Positions 54,019 through 62,446 of a stretch of 64,000 nt of DNA are shown one piece after another. The stretch comes from Alphaproteobacteria bacterium (GTDB taxonomy: Bacteria > Myxococcota_A > UBA796 > CAJQPC01). The translations under genes were made by a program, and so were the position numbers. The notes under the pieces were generated by a model. The model worked only from the letters and a program-made list of their open reading frames with translations. It was not told the DNA's origin and did not search any database. Where the stretch lies: assembly GCA_020632795.1 (NCBI GenBank), contig JACKEV010000014.1:351559-415558 (forward strand), given 5' to 3'. Position 1 is the first letter of the stretch, and every line of letters begins with the position of its first letter.

Positions 54019-55101
54019 TCAGCCTCCGAGCAGCAGCGCGAGCAGCTCGGCGTCCACGAAGTCCCCGCCGTCGTCCGCGACGTGGATGACCACGAGGTCC
54101 TGGGAGGGCACGATGTAGGCCCGCTGCCCCCGCGCTCCCGCCGCCATCACCAGATCCGCCGGGCCGTCCTTCCAGATGATGGGGCCCCCGGGCTCGACGT
54201 GGGCCAGCTCCGAGAGGTCCAGGTCGTCCGGCACCTCCTGGTTCAGCCAGAGCGCCAGGCCGTAGGCGGGGTTGGGGGTGCTGCCCTGGGCGCAGGCCGC
54301 CAGCGTGCCCTCGGGCAGCACGCGCTCGCCCAGGAAGACGCCGTCGTCCCGCAGCAGGGCGGCGAACTTGGTCCACTCCCCGGCGGTGGTCCAGGCCCCG
54401 TAGGGCATCATCGGGTTGCCGGAGGGGTCGATGTGCCAGCCCGAGGTGCGGAAGCCGATGGGCTCGAAGATGTTCGCCTCCATCCAGTCCAGCGGGCTGC
54501 CGCCCAGCTTGGCCTCCAGCACGGCCCCGAAGGCGGTGAGGTGGACCGAGCCGTACTCGAAGACCTCCCCCGGTGGGTGGGCCAGGGGCTGGTGGATGGC
54601 GTAGTCGTACTTGTCGTCCAGGCGGGGGTTCGCGGCCCAGCCGTCCCGGGACAGCATCCACCAGTCCTCCTTCAGGCCGCTGGTGAACTGGAGGAGCTGC
54701 CGGAGGGTGACCTCGGCGCGGTCGCCCTCGCCGAACTCCTCGGGGAAGGTCTCGGCGACGGGCTCGTCCAGGGTCATCAGGCCCTCGTCCACCGCGAGCA
54801 TGGCGGCGGCGCAGGAGAAGGTCTTGGTGCCGCTCCACAGGGGCCAGGGGGTGGACGCGCTGTGGCCGTTGTAGAAGTCCTCGAAGAGGACGGCGTCCTC
54901 CTGGAGCACGACCAGGGCGAGGCCGTTGTGGGTCTGGGAGTAGTCCCGGGCGGCCTCGAAGCGGGCGAGGGTCTCGGCGTCGGGGGTCTCCCGGCGCCAG
55001 GGGTCGTCCGGCGGGATGGGCGTGTCGAAACGCTCCAGGCCACGGCACGCCGAGAGGGTCAGCAGGAGGCAGAGGTGCAGCGACGGGGAGAGGGCACGCA
55101 T
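54019..55101 (-). CDS. Lipoprotein serine hydrolase, beta-lactamase/DD-peptidase fold
   Basis: 360 residues. SLHLCLLLTLSACRGLERF contains lipobox LSAC. The active-site SxxK is WSGTKTFSC, followed by the tyrosine motif VFEYGSVHLTAFG. These two motifs place it in the class C beta-lactamase/penicillin-binding-like serine hydrolase group (Pfam Beta-lactamase). Substrates in this group vary widely: peptides, esters or D-amino-acid bonds. Envelope-anchored. Confidence 0.9.
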   Translation of the reverse strand: MRALSPSLHLCLLLTLSACRGLERFDTPIPPDDPWRRETPDAETLARFEAARDYSQTHNGLALVVLQEDAVLFEDFYNGHSASTPWPLWSGTKTFSCAAAMLAVDEGLMTLDEPVAETFPEEFGEGDRAEVTLRQLLQFTSGLKEDWWMLSRDGWAANPRLDDKYDYAIHQPLAHPPGEVFEYGSVHLTAFGAVLEAKLGGSPLDWMEANIFEPIGFRTSGWHIDPSGNPMMPYGAWTTAGEWTKFAALLRDDGVFLGERVLPEGTLAACAQGSTPNPAYGLALWLNQEVPDDLDLSELAHVEPGGPIIWKDGPADLVMAAGARGQRAYIVPSQDLVVIHVADDGGDFVDAELLALLLGG

Positions 55102-55144
55102 GGTGATAACATCGACCGGACGGGCCTCAGCGTCAAGCGGGCGT

Positions 55145-55441
55145 TCAGCGCACCGGGCCGCAGGCGGTGACCACGACCCGCGCCGGCGTGCCGGTGACGC
55201 CCACGGGCTCCCAGCCCTGGGGCAGCGCGGTGGGGGTCAGGCCGGTCTTCGTGTTGAGCACCGAGAGGTTGCGCCAGCCGTCGTTCTTGGTGGTGGCCTC
55301 GTGGACGTCGACCTCGAAGGCGGCGCACTCCACCGAGCCCCAGGCAGCGGCGGTGTCGGCGTGGGCGCTGGACAGGAACCAGGGGGCGATCAGCCCGGCG
55401 GCGAAGGCGAGCGCCGCGATCAGCAGCAGGCGGGGAGGCAT
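55145..55441 (-). CDS. Small exported protein of unknown function
   Basis: 98 residues from ATG 55439-55441 with GGAG ahead. PRLLLIAALAFAAGLIAPWF is a signal peptide or anchor. The mature part is beta-rich with two cysteines (VECAAFEVDVHEATTKNDGW and VVVTACGPVR) likely joined by a disulfide. The C-terminal half (GWEPVGVTGTPARVVVTAC) may be a small ligand-binding sheet. No family recognised. Confidence 0.6.
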   Translation of the reverse strand: MPPRLLLIAALAFAAGLIAPWFLSSAHADTAAAWGSVECAAFEVDVHEATTKNDGWRNLSVLNTKTGLTPTALPQGWEPVGVTGTPARVVVTACGPVR

Positions 55442-55506
55442 GTCGACTCCGGGAAGGGGTGTCGTTCGTAGAGACACCGGAGGGGGGGTGTTGGATCACC
55501 CCCGCT

Positions 55507-57144
55507 TCAGGGATCGTACGGATCGTGAAGCCTCGGCGCGAAGCGCTCGACCAGCGCGTTCGCCGCGCGGTAGCCGTCCAGGGCCGCGCTCACGATGCCC
55601 CCCGCGTAGCCCGCGCCCTCGCCCACCGGCATCAGCCCCGGCAGGGTGGTGGACGCCAGATCGGGCCCCCGCAGGAAGCGCAGGGGGGCCGTGGTGCGGG
55701 TCTCCGGGGCGATGAGCACCCCCTCGGGGCCGGCGAAGCCGGGCAGGCGCCGGTCGAAGTGGCGCAGGGCGGCGATCATGCCGATGATCAGGGGCTCGGG
55801 GAGCACCGCTCGCAGGTCGCAGGGGGTGGCGCCCAAGGGGTAGCTCACCCGGGGCAGCTCGGTGCTGGCCCGCCCGGCGAGCAGGTCCTCCACCCGCTGG
55901 GCCGGGGCCTTGAACCCGCCGCCGCCCGCCGCGAACGCCCGGGCCTCGATGGCGTCCTGGTAGCGCACCCCGGCGAGGGGGTCCTCCCCCGGGTAGTCGT
56001 CGGGGTGGACCTCCACGATGACCGCGCTGTTCGCCCACCAGGCCTGCCGCTTGGAGTAGGACATGCCGTTGACGACGACCCGCTCGGGGTGGTTCGTGGC
56101 CGCGACCACGGTGCCGCCGGGGCACATGCAGAAGGTGTGGGCCCGGCGGGCGGCGGGCGGACCGCGCCGCGCGGGCGGGTTGGAGGTCAGCCGGTAGCTG
56201 GCCGGGGGCAGGTCGCCGCGGGGGCTGCCGTAGCGGGCCTCGTCGATGAGGCGCTGGGGGTGCTCGACCCGGGCGCCGATGTGGATGGGGCGCCGCTCGG
56301 CCGCCGCCCCGGCGTCCAGCATGGCCGCCCAGACGTCCCGCGCCGAGTGCCCCGTGGCCACGATGACCGGCCCGCCGCGCAGCTCGCCTTCGTCCAGGCG
56401 CACGCCGACGCAGCGCCCGCCCTCCACCAGGAAGCCCCGGGCGGCGGTGTTGAAGCGCAGGTCCACGCCGTTGGCGCGCAGGTGGGCGCGCAGGGTGGGC
56501 AGGATGCGCTGGATGCGGTCGGTGCCCAGGTGGGCCCAGCCCTCCTCCAGGATCTCCGGGTCCGCGCCCATGTCCACGAGGCGCCGGAACACCCAGCCCA
56601 ACTCGCCGTCCCGGCGCCGGGTGTAGATCTTGCCGTCGGAGAAGGCCCCGGCGCCGCCCTCGCCGAACACCACGTTGCTCTCCGGGTCGAGCACGCCACG
56701 CCGCCAGAAGGCCCGCACGTCCTGGAGGCGGGCGTCGACCTCAGCCCCTCGCTCCAGGAGGATCGCCGGGGCCCCCGCCTCGCTGAGGCGCAGGGCGGCG
56801 AACAGGCCCGCCGGGCCGGCCCCGATGATGAGGGGGCGCACGTCGCGGGGCCAGCGCTGGCGGGGCGCCCGGGGCGGGTCGGCGGCCCGGTGGCGGTCCT
56901 GGTCGCGGTCGGTCCACCGGCGCACCCCGTGGAGCCTGCGGGCCAGGGCCTCGTCCTCGCCCTCGGAGAGCTGGACGCGGTAGTTGGCCTGCCAGCGGGG
57001 GGGGCGCCGCCGCCCGTCGACGGAGCGGCGCAGCAGGGTGACCTCGGCGACGGCGGCGGTCGGGACGCCGAGGCGCGCGGCCAGGGCCGGGCGGGGGTCG
57101 CCGTCGTCTCCGGGCCAGGGGATGTTGGTCACGAGCAGGGCCAC
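55507..57144 (-). CDS. FAD-dependent oxidoreductase of the COG2509 type
   Basis: 545 residues from GTG 57142-57144. A roughly 100-residue N-terminal domain (VTNIPWPGDDGDPRP) precedes a Rossmann fold with LIIGAGPAGLFAALRLSEAG. The chain continues GEGGAGAFSDGKIYTRRRD, VIVATGHSARDVW and FCMCPGGTVVAATNH, and ends GLMPVGEGAGYAGGIVSAA. This order is characteristic of the uncharacterised NAD(FAD)-utilising dehydrogenases of COG2509. Cytosolic. The two Cys residues in CMCPGG may be redox-active. Ten bases separate it from the upstream gene. Confidence 0.88.
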   Translation of the reverse strand: MALLVTNIPWPGDDGDPRPALAARLGVPTAAVAEVTLLRRSVDGRRRPPRWQANYRVQLSEGEDEALARRLHGVRRWTDRDQDRHRAADPPRAPRQRWPRDVRPLIIGAGPAGLFAALRLSEAGAPAILLERGAEVDARLQDVRAFWRRGVLDPESNVVFGEGGAGAFSDGKIYTRRRDGELGWVFRRLVDMGADPEILEEGWAHLGTDRIQRILPTLRAHLRANGVDLRFNTAARGFLVEGGRCVGVRLDEGELRGGPVIVATGHSARDVWAAMLDAGAAAERRPIHIGARVEHPQRLIDEARYGSPRGDLPPASYRLTSNPPARRGPPAARRAHTFCMCPGGTVVAATNHPERVVVNGMSYSKRQAWWANSAVIVEVHPDDYPGEDPLAGVRYQDAIEARAFAAGGGGFKAPAQRVEDLLAGRASTELPRVSYPLGATPCDLRAVLPEPLIIGMIAALRHFDRRLPGFAGPEGVLIAPETRTTAPLRFLRGPDLASTTLPGLMPVGEGAGYAGGIVSAALDGYRAANALVERFAPRLHDPYDP

Positions 57145-57154
57145 GCCGGCCCGT

Positions 57155-58435
57155 CTAACCGCCTGGGACCGGGGCGGGCACGGGCAGGGTGGGGCCAGGA
57201 GCCTCGGCGGGCGCGTCGCTCGGGGGCGCGTCGCTCGGGGGAGTGTCTTCCGAAGCCTCGTCCTCATCGGGCTCATCGGCGGCCTCGGGCGCTGGGGCGC
57301 CGCCGAAGGTGGCCTCGCTGGCCTGGCCCCAGCGGAAGCTGGCGCCGCTCAGCAAGGTGACGAGGTCCTGCTGTGGGGCGACCTCCAGGCCGACCTCGCC
57401 GTGGATCCAAGACCGGCCCTGGACCTGGAACTCGCCGCCCACCACCACGCGCCCCCGGTGGTCCAGCAGCCCGGCGCTGGGGTCCACCAGGCCCATGAGG
57501 TAGCCCAGCTCCGTGGTCAGCCGGGCCCCGTCCAGGGCCGCCCGGAAGCGGGTCGTCACCCCGGCGACGTCGGGCTCCTCGGTGAGGCTCTGGGTCCAGG
57601 ACAGGCTGAGGCCCACCTGCCCCCACTCCTGCAGCGGGGCCACGCCGGTGAGCCAGCCGCTGACCGACTCGGACTGGAAGCCGGTGTAGCGCCCCCCGAT
57701 CCAGGCCCCGGTGTAGGCGCCGGAGAGCACCAGCCCGCCCGCGTTCCAGTCCGGCTCGGGGATGTCCCTGGCGTACTCGGCGTAGAGGCGCTCCCGGCAG
57801 GCGACCGGGTTGAAGTCGGCGTTGCCCTTGGCCTCGGCCTCGCGGGAGCGGCGGAAGCACTCGACGTTGGTGCGCTCCACGGCGTCCCGGTAGTGCTGGT
57901 CGAGCAGCACGTCGCCCCCGTGGATGAGCACCGTGCGCAGGCCCGCGCTCATCAGGACGTCGTCGGTGGCGTCGGTGACCACGCGGCGGCTGGAGGCCAA
58001 GGAGAGGTAGGTGTGGGAGAGGCGGCGGCGCCCCCAGGACTCCAGGTACTCGGTGGCGTCCATGTTCCGGGTCAGGCCCAGCGTGCGCAGGCCGACCTCC
58101 ACGGCGCCGCCGGCGGCCAGGGTGCCGGACTCGGTGAAGAAGTCCCCCAGGGCGAAGGCGAAGTCCTCGACGGTGCCGGGCTCGTCGAACTTGCCGGTGC
58201 CCTCGCCCAGGGCGGTCATCGCTGCGGGGCGGGCGAACAGGAAAGCCTGGGGCTCGTAGTCGTCGGAGGTGTCGGCCTCCTGCTGGGCCTCGACGACGAC
58301 CGGGGGCACGACCACGACGTCGGGCGCGGGGCCGGTGTCGTCCTTGTCGTCGCCGCCCACCGCGCCGCCGCCCAGGACAGGGGGGTCCGCGCGGGCAGGG
58401 GAGAGCGCCAGGGCGGCGGCGAGGAGCAGGCTCAC
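57155..58435 (-). CDS. Exported envelope protein with acidic proline-rich C-terminus
   Basis: 426 residues from GTG 58433-58435. SLLLAAALALSPARADPPV is a signal peptide. A hydrophilic segment with Val/Pro/Glu repeats follows (VVVVPPVVVEAQQEADTS). The central part has barrel-like strands (NAGGLVLSGAYTGAWIGGRY, WGQVGLSLSWTQSL), and the last 45 residues are Asp/Ala/Pro-rich. Overlaps the upstream small gene as GTGA. Probably outer-membrane associated; function is unknown. Confidence 0.65.
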   Translation of the reverse strand: MSLLLAAALALSPARADPPVLGGGAVGGDDKDDTGPAPDVVVVPPVVVEAQQEADTSDDYEPQAFLFARPAAMTALGEGTGKFDEPGTVEDFAFALGDFFTESGTLAAGGAVEVGLRTLGLTRNMDATEYLESWGRRRLSHTYLSLASSRRVVTDATDDVLMSAGLRTVLIHGGDVLLDQHYRDAVERTNVECFRRSREAEAKGNADFNPVACRERLYAEYARDIPEPDWNAGGLVLSGAYTGAWIGGRYTGFQSESVSGWLTGVAPLQEWGQVGLSLSWTQSLTEEPDVAGVTTRFRAALDGARLTTELGYLMGLVDPSAGLLDHRGRVVVGGEFQVQGRSWIHGEVGLEVAPQQDLVTLLSGASFRWGQASEATFGGAPAPEAADEPDEDEASEDTPPSDAPPSDAPAEAPGPTLPVPAPVPGG

Positions 58436-58815
58436 CCGGGCTCGACCTCGATGGTGCCGGACAGGGTGCGGGTCTTGCGCGCGGGCACGGTGCCCCGCAG
58501 CCGGATGGGGTCGTCGAGGATGGAGCGGCGCCCCTGGTCCAGCTCGACGCGGACGTGGTAGGGCACCTCGTGGGCGGGGCCGTAGAGCACGACCGACCAG
58601 CTCAGGCTGGTGTGCGGGGCGCTGAGCGCGGCCACCGGCAGGGAGACCTCGTCGGGCAGCGCGTCGTCGCTGACCCCCTCCCAGCGGCGCACCAGGGTGC
58701 TGCCCTTGTGGAGGGTGACCGTCCAGTAGCCGGGCACGCCGTCGCCCAGGACCATACGCAGCACAGCCGAACCGCCGTCGGCTTTCAGGCTGGCGGTCAC
58801 CTCTGAGTCGGCCAT
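58432..58815 (-). CDS. Cytosolic beta-rich protein of unknown function
   Basis: 127 residues from ATG 58813-58815. No signal peptide. The chain reads as a compact beta-sandwich (YWTVTLHKGSTLVRRWEGVS, LSWSVVLYGPAHEVPYHVRV) without conserved cysteines. It is the first gene of a tightly coupled pair with the exported protein at 57155, which suggests shared use. Nothing else can be said. Confidence 0.6.
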   Translation of the reverse strand: MADSEVTASLKADGGSAVLRMVLGDGVPGYWTVTLHKGSTLVRRWEGVSDDALPDEVSLPVAALSAPHTSLSWSVVLYGPAHEVPYHVRVELDQGRRSILDDPIRLRGTVPARKTRTLSGTIEVEPG

Positions 58816-58868
58816 ATCACCCTCTCGAGCAGCAGCACCACGCTACCACGACCGGAGGGGGTGGGGGG

Positions 58869-59222
58869 TCAGGCGATGGCCTCGGCCTCGTCCTCGTCGT
58901 CCTCGTCGTCCGAGCGCTTCCGGAGGCGGTGCCGGTAGCGCGCGTTCTTGTTGCTGCAGTTGCGCGAGCAGTACTTGGAGCCCGGACGCGCGGGCTTGCC
59001 GCAGTCCTTCCAGGCGCACATCTCCTGCTCGGGCTCCGGCTCCGGGGGAGGAGGAGGCGCGACGGGCTCCTCGATCTTCTCGGGGCGGGCATTTTCGCTG
59101 GGACGGACGGACTGACACCCGTGGTACCAGCACTTCTGGGTGCCTGCCCGGTACCGCACCACCGGGAGGTGGTTGCGGCATACCCAGAAATCTCTGTTCA
59201 GCCAGGCGCTGTTTGAACGCAT
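58869..59222 (-). CDS. Small protein with C-terminal zinc-finger-like Cys cluster
   Basis: 117 residues from ATG 59220-59222. A His/Cys/Arg-rich N-terminus (NRDFWVCRNHLPVVRY, TQKCWYHGCQSVRP) is joined by a Pro/Glu linker (VAPPPPPEPEPEQ) to MCAWKDCGKPARPGSKYCSR and NCSNKNARYRHRLRKR, a treble-clef-like CxxxxC...CxxxC cluster. The tail is acidic (SDDEDDEDEAEA). The pattern resembles small nucleic-acid-binding finger proteins. Role is unknown. Confidence 0.72.
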   Translation of the reverse strand: MRSNSAWLNRDFWVCRNHLPVVRYRAGTQKCWYHGCQSVRPSENARPEKIEEPVAPPPPPEPEPEQEMCAWKDCGKPARPGSKYCSRNCSNKNARYRHRLRKRSDDEDDEDEAEAIA

Positions 59223-59410
59223 GCGATCCTCTCGTTGCCACCCACAAGATATGCCCCTTTCAGAATTGATCAAATCGGGGCCGGCGCAGATGGGCGGGAT
59301 GCGGATTCCTAGCTTGGTTAGCCTGGACTTTCACCCTGCGCTGCCCGAAAAAGGGGGCCGCTGAAGGGAGCGTGCTGTGGAACCGGTCAGCGTCGCCCAG
59401 GCCCGGGAGA

Positions 59411-59443
59411 TTGCGCTCAGGCGCAAGGTCTGAGCGGCTCAGA
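59411..59443 (-). terminator. Hairpin pair at the end of the WD40-TM2 gene
   Basis: TTGCGC (59411-59416) and GCGCAA (59421-59426) form a 6-bp stem with loop TCAG. TCTGAGC (59429-59435) and GCTCAGA (59437-59443) form a second stem that includes the stop codon of the minus-strand gene. Position favours termination; no T-run. Confidence 0.4.
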
Positions 59444-60656
59444 AGAACTGCCAGTCCCCGACCTCCTCGTCGTTGTCCAGCCGGCTGGCGATGCGCCAGG
59501 CGTCGATGGCCGCGACGAGGTTCAGCAGGCCGCCCAGCCCGCAGGTGATGAGGGTCAGCGCGAACAGCACGACGCCCTTGAGGGTCTGGCCGCACATGAG
59601 CTGCCCCAGCCCGGGGAAGAAGAAGCTCAGCACCCCGGCGAGCACGGGGGAGGGCCCGCCGCTGTCACCGCCCTCGTAGCTGTCGGCGTCCGCGCCCTCC
59701 CAGTCCTCGATGACCTTGCCGCTGGCGGCCGAGAACAGCAGGACGTGGTTGTGGCTGGTCCCCATGAGGATGCGGTCGCTGTCGGGCAGCCAGTGCACGC
59801 TCTCGATCCAGGCCAGCGCGTCGGTGCGGTCGAAGGTGTGGACCGGGGTGAGGGTCTCGGCCTCGTAGATGGCGAACTGGCCGTTGGGCAGGTTCACCGC
59901 GACGCGCCGCGCGTCGGCGGACCAGGACGGCTTGGTGTCCCAGGACGTGCCCATGCCGATCTGGCCGGGGTACTGGATGCCCTCGCTGGGGAAGTGGGGG
60001 CCCTGGGCGACGTCCGCGCCGTCCGCCGCGCGCAGGGTGCGCAGCCCGCCCGCGCAGAACAGCAGGCGCTGCCCGTCGGGGGACAGGGTGGGGTTCTGGG
60101 GGGACCAGTCGAAGCTGCGCTCCCAGACCACCGCGCCGGAGCCGACGTCGAAGCAGCGGATGCGCTCGCCGTGGGCCAGGAAGATGCGCCCGCCGTCGTG
60201 GGAGACCTCGACCCCGAACAGGGAGTCGTAGATCGCATCGGTCAGGATGGGCTTGAGGGGCTGGCCGCTGCGGCCGTCGAAGACGGACATCTCGATCTGC
60301 TGGGAGACGCCCACGAAGCGGTCGTCGTCCAGCCAGCGCACGTTGTCCAGGTAGTCCTTGAACTTCGGCGTGCGGGCCAGCTCCTCGCCGCTGTCGATGT
60401 CGAAGACGATGGCGACGTTCTCGCAGGTCCCCACGACCACGCGGCGCCCGTCGGGGGACAGGTGGCTGCCGAGCACGCGCTCGCGCACGTAGATCTCCTC
60501 GGCGTGCTCGCTGCCGTCGTCCAGCTTGCGGAAGGTCAGCGTGTCGCCCACGACCGCCAGGAAGAGGCCGCGCCCGGGGTGGGCCTGCACCCGACTGACG
60601 TCGGGGGTGCTGAACATCGGGTAGGGCTCTTCAGGGAGCTGCTCGTAATCGGACAA
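59439..60656 (-). CDS. WD40 propeller protein with C-terminal TM2-like membrane domain
   Basis: 405 residues from TTG 60654-60656 (GGAG seven bases ahead). Residues about 15-320 form propeller blades (GSHLSPDGRRVVVGTCENVA, VSHDGGRIFLAHGERIRCFD, PTLSPDGQRLLFCAGGLRTL). An acidic linker leads to LAGVLSFFFPGLGQLMCGQT and LKGVVLFALTLITCGLGGLL, the PGLGQ motif of TM2-domain proteins. No signal peptide, so the propeller is probably cytosolic and membrane-tethered. Confidence 0.83.
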   Translation of the reverse strand: MSDYEQLPEEPYPMFSTPDVSRVQAHPGRGLFLAVVGDTLTFRKLDDGSEHAEEIYVRERVLGSHLSPDGRRVVVGTCENVAIVFDIDSGEELARTPKFKDYLDNVRWLDDDRFVGVSQQIEMSVFDGRSGQPLKPILTDAIYDSLFGVEVSHDGGRIFLAHGERIRCFDVGSGAVVWERSFDWSPQNPTLSPDGQRLLFCAGGLRTLRAADGADVAQGPHFPSEGIQYPGQIGMGTSWDTKPSWSADARRVAVNLPNGQFAIYEAETLTPVHTFDRTDALAWIESVHWLPDSDRILMGTSHNHVLLFSAASGKVIEDWEGADADSYEGGDSGGPSPVLAGVLSFFFPGLGQLMCGQTLKGVVLFALTLITCGLGGLLNLVAAIDAWRIASRLDNDEEVGDWQFF

Positions 60657-60764
60657 GGTCGTACTCCGGCCATGGAGCAGCGCACATAGCCTGTTCCTGT
60701 AAGGGCGGGCGAGCCGGGGTCTCCCGATCCCGTGTCATATTGCTCTCCTGCTGGAGGACCGAGG

Positions 60765-61511
60765 ATGGACCGCGCCGACTTTCAGGAAGCCCTGCTCCGG
60801 ATCATGGAGCGCAAGCGCCACTGGGCGTGGTCGGCCTTCGGCGGGCTGGTGCCCAGGGAGCGCCTGCACGTCCACTTCGAGCAGGAGTACGCGACCTACG
60901 TGCGGGACTTCCCCGTGCTGGTCGGCCGGGCCTACGTGCAGTGCCCCATCCCCGCCGTGCGCCAGGAGCTGGCCGAGAACCTCTACGAGGAGGAGACCGG
61001 CGGGCTGGTCGCCGGGCGCCCCCACCCCGAGCTGTTCCTGGACTACCCGCGCGGGCTCGGCTTCGACCTGGCGCGCTTCGAGGACGTGGCGCTGCTGCCC
61101 GGCGCGGCGGCGTATCGGGCGACCCTCGACGCCTTGACGCAGGCGCGCGGCTGGTCGGTCGCCGCGGCGGTCACCACCCTGTTCGTCGAGGGCACCGCCT
61201 GGGAGCGCGGTGAGGTGGACCCCTCCGCCCCCAAGCGCCCGGTGAAGCCGCTGGCGGCGCACCCCCTGGTCGTGAGCTACGGCCTGCCGCTGGAGTCCCT
61301 GGCCCTCACCAAGGCCCACCGGAGCGTGGAGGGGGAGCACCGGGGCGCGGCCTGGCGCATCCTGCTGGACCACGTGCCCGCCGAGGCCCGCGAGGCGGTG
61401 GTCGCGGCGATGGAGCAGGTGCTCGCCGCCTGGCTCGTCTACCGGGACGACGTCGCCGCCGCCTGCGGGGTGGTGCGGGGCCCGGACGGCGCGCCCGCGC
61501 TGGCCGGGTAG
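60765..61511 (+). CDS. Heme-oxygenase-like diiron oxidase candidate (CADD/PqqC/TenA superfamily)
   Basis: 248 residues from ATG 60765 with GGAGG in front. An all-helical protein with ENLYEEETGGLVAGRPHPEL supplying a Glu/His pair, and KAHRSVEGEHRGAAWRILLD, an HxxxExxH arrangement close to the His-Asp-His ligands of the CADD group. These proteins use two irons to oxidise small molecules; CADD makes p-aminobenzoate. Catalytic use here is unproven. Cytosolic. Confidence 0.82.
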   Translation: MDRADFQEALLRIMERKRHWAWSAFGGLVPRERLHVHFEQEYATYVRDFPVLVGRAYVQCPIPAVRQELAENLYEEETGGLVAGRPHPELFLDYPRGLGFDLARFEDVALLPGAAAYRATLDALTQARGWSVAAAVTTLFVEGTAWERGEVDPSAPKRPVKPLAAHPLVVSYGLPLESLALTKAHRSVEGEHRGAAWRILLDHVPAEAREAVVAAMEQVLAAWLVYRDDVAAACGVVRGPDGAPALAG

Positions 61512-61556
61512 CGGCGCGCAAGCTACGCTTCGGGCCCGCACCCCCGGAGGCCGCCC

Positions 61557-61916
61557 GTGTCCCTCGCCGACCTGCACCAGCGCATGACCGCCTACGCCCT
61601 CAGCCTGCCCGAGGCCTGGGAGGACCACCCCTGGGACGAGACCGTCTTCAAGGTCCGCAAGAAGGTCTTCGTGTTCATGGGCAGCCCGGGCGACGAGGGG
61701 CTCGGCTTCAGCGTCAAGCTGCCCGACACCTTCGTGGACCTGCTGGAGGAGCCCTTCGCCAGCCCCACCGGCTACGGCCTGGGCAAGGCCGGCTGGGTCT
61801 CCATCCGCCTGCGCACCGGGGACGAGGTCACCGCGGAGCAGGCCCTGGCCTGGGTCGAGCAGAGCTACCGGGCGGTGGCGCCCAAGACCCTGGCGCGGAA
61901 GCTGGACGCGGGGTAG
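61557..61916 (+). CDS. YjbR/MmcQ-family protein
   Basis: 119 residues from GTG 61557 with GGAGG ahead. ALSLPEAWEDHPWDETVFKV opens the domain, VFVFMGS and LGFSVKLPDTFVDLLE are the central strands, and GYGLGKAGWVSIRLRTGDEV ends it, which is the CyaY-like/YjbR fold of unknown function. Complete. It follows the diiron candidate by 45 bases. Confidence 0.9.
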   Translation: MSLADLHQRMTAYALSLPEAWEDHPWDETVFKVRKKVFVFMGSPGDEGLGFSVKLPDTFVDLLEEPFASPTGYGLGKAGWVSIRLRTGDEVTAEQALAWVEQSYRAVAPKTLARKLDAG

Positions 61917-61971
61917 CGCCGCCCCCCCGCCGCGGTGTCAGAACGGCCCTCCCCCAGACGAGAGAGCCTCC

Positions 61972-62439
61972 ATGATCCGCACCCTGTCGATGTCATCCCT
62001 GATCGTCCTGCTGTCCGGCTGCGCTCTGGCCGCCCCCTTCGAAGGGCCCGGCTACGACATGTCCGAGGGCCTGCTCATCGAGGCTGACGGCCCCCTGATC
62101 GCGGTGGTCACCCACGCCCGGCACGCCAAGGGCAAGGGCAAGGAGTTCGACGCCCACGTCGACGCCATCGTCGAGCAGCTCGAGGCCAGCCCGGGCTACG
62201 TCGGCAAGTCCCTGCGGGGGGAGATCGGCGGCCGGGACGCCTGGACCCTCTCGGTCTGGGAGGACGAGGCGAGCGTGTCGGGCTTCATGGCCCAGGGCGC
62301 CCACCTCGACGCGGTGAACGCCTCCAGCGAGATCACCGAGCTGCTCCGCGCCGCCCGCTTCGAGATCGCCCCCGAGGAGATGCCCCCGGATTGGGGCGAG
62401 GCCCTGGACATCCTCGACGAGCAGTCCCCGATGGAGTGA
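61972..62439 (+). CDS. Lipoprotein with antibiotic-biosynthesis-monooxygenase (ABM) fold
   Basis: 155 residues. SLIVLLSGCALAAPFEG contains lipobox LSGC. The mature domain VVTHARHAKGKGKEFDAHVD, SPGYVGKSLRGEIGGRDAWT and VWEDEASVSGFMAQGAH fits the dimeric ABM ferredoxin-like fold. An ABM fold on a lipoprotein is unusual; catalytic activity is unproven. Convergent with the EEP gene. Confidence 0.75.
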   Translation: MIRTLSMSSLIVLLSGCALAAPFEGPGYDMSEGLLIEADGPLIAVVTHARHAKGKGKEFDAHVDAIVEQLEASPGYVGKSLRGEIGGRDAWTLSVWEDEASVSGFMAQGAHLDAVNASSEITELLRAARFEIAPEEMPPDWGEALDILDEQSPME

Positions 62440-62446
62440 GCCGCCG

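Noticed and set aside
59223..59438. Possible small RNA gene in the gap before the WD40-TM2 gene
   Set aside because: No tRNA or known RNA fold; only the two short hairpins at 59411-59443 are clear and they fit termination.
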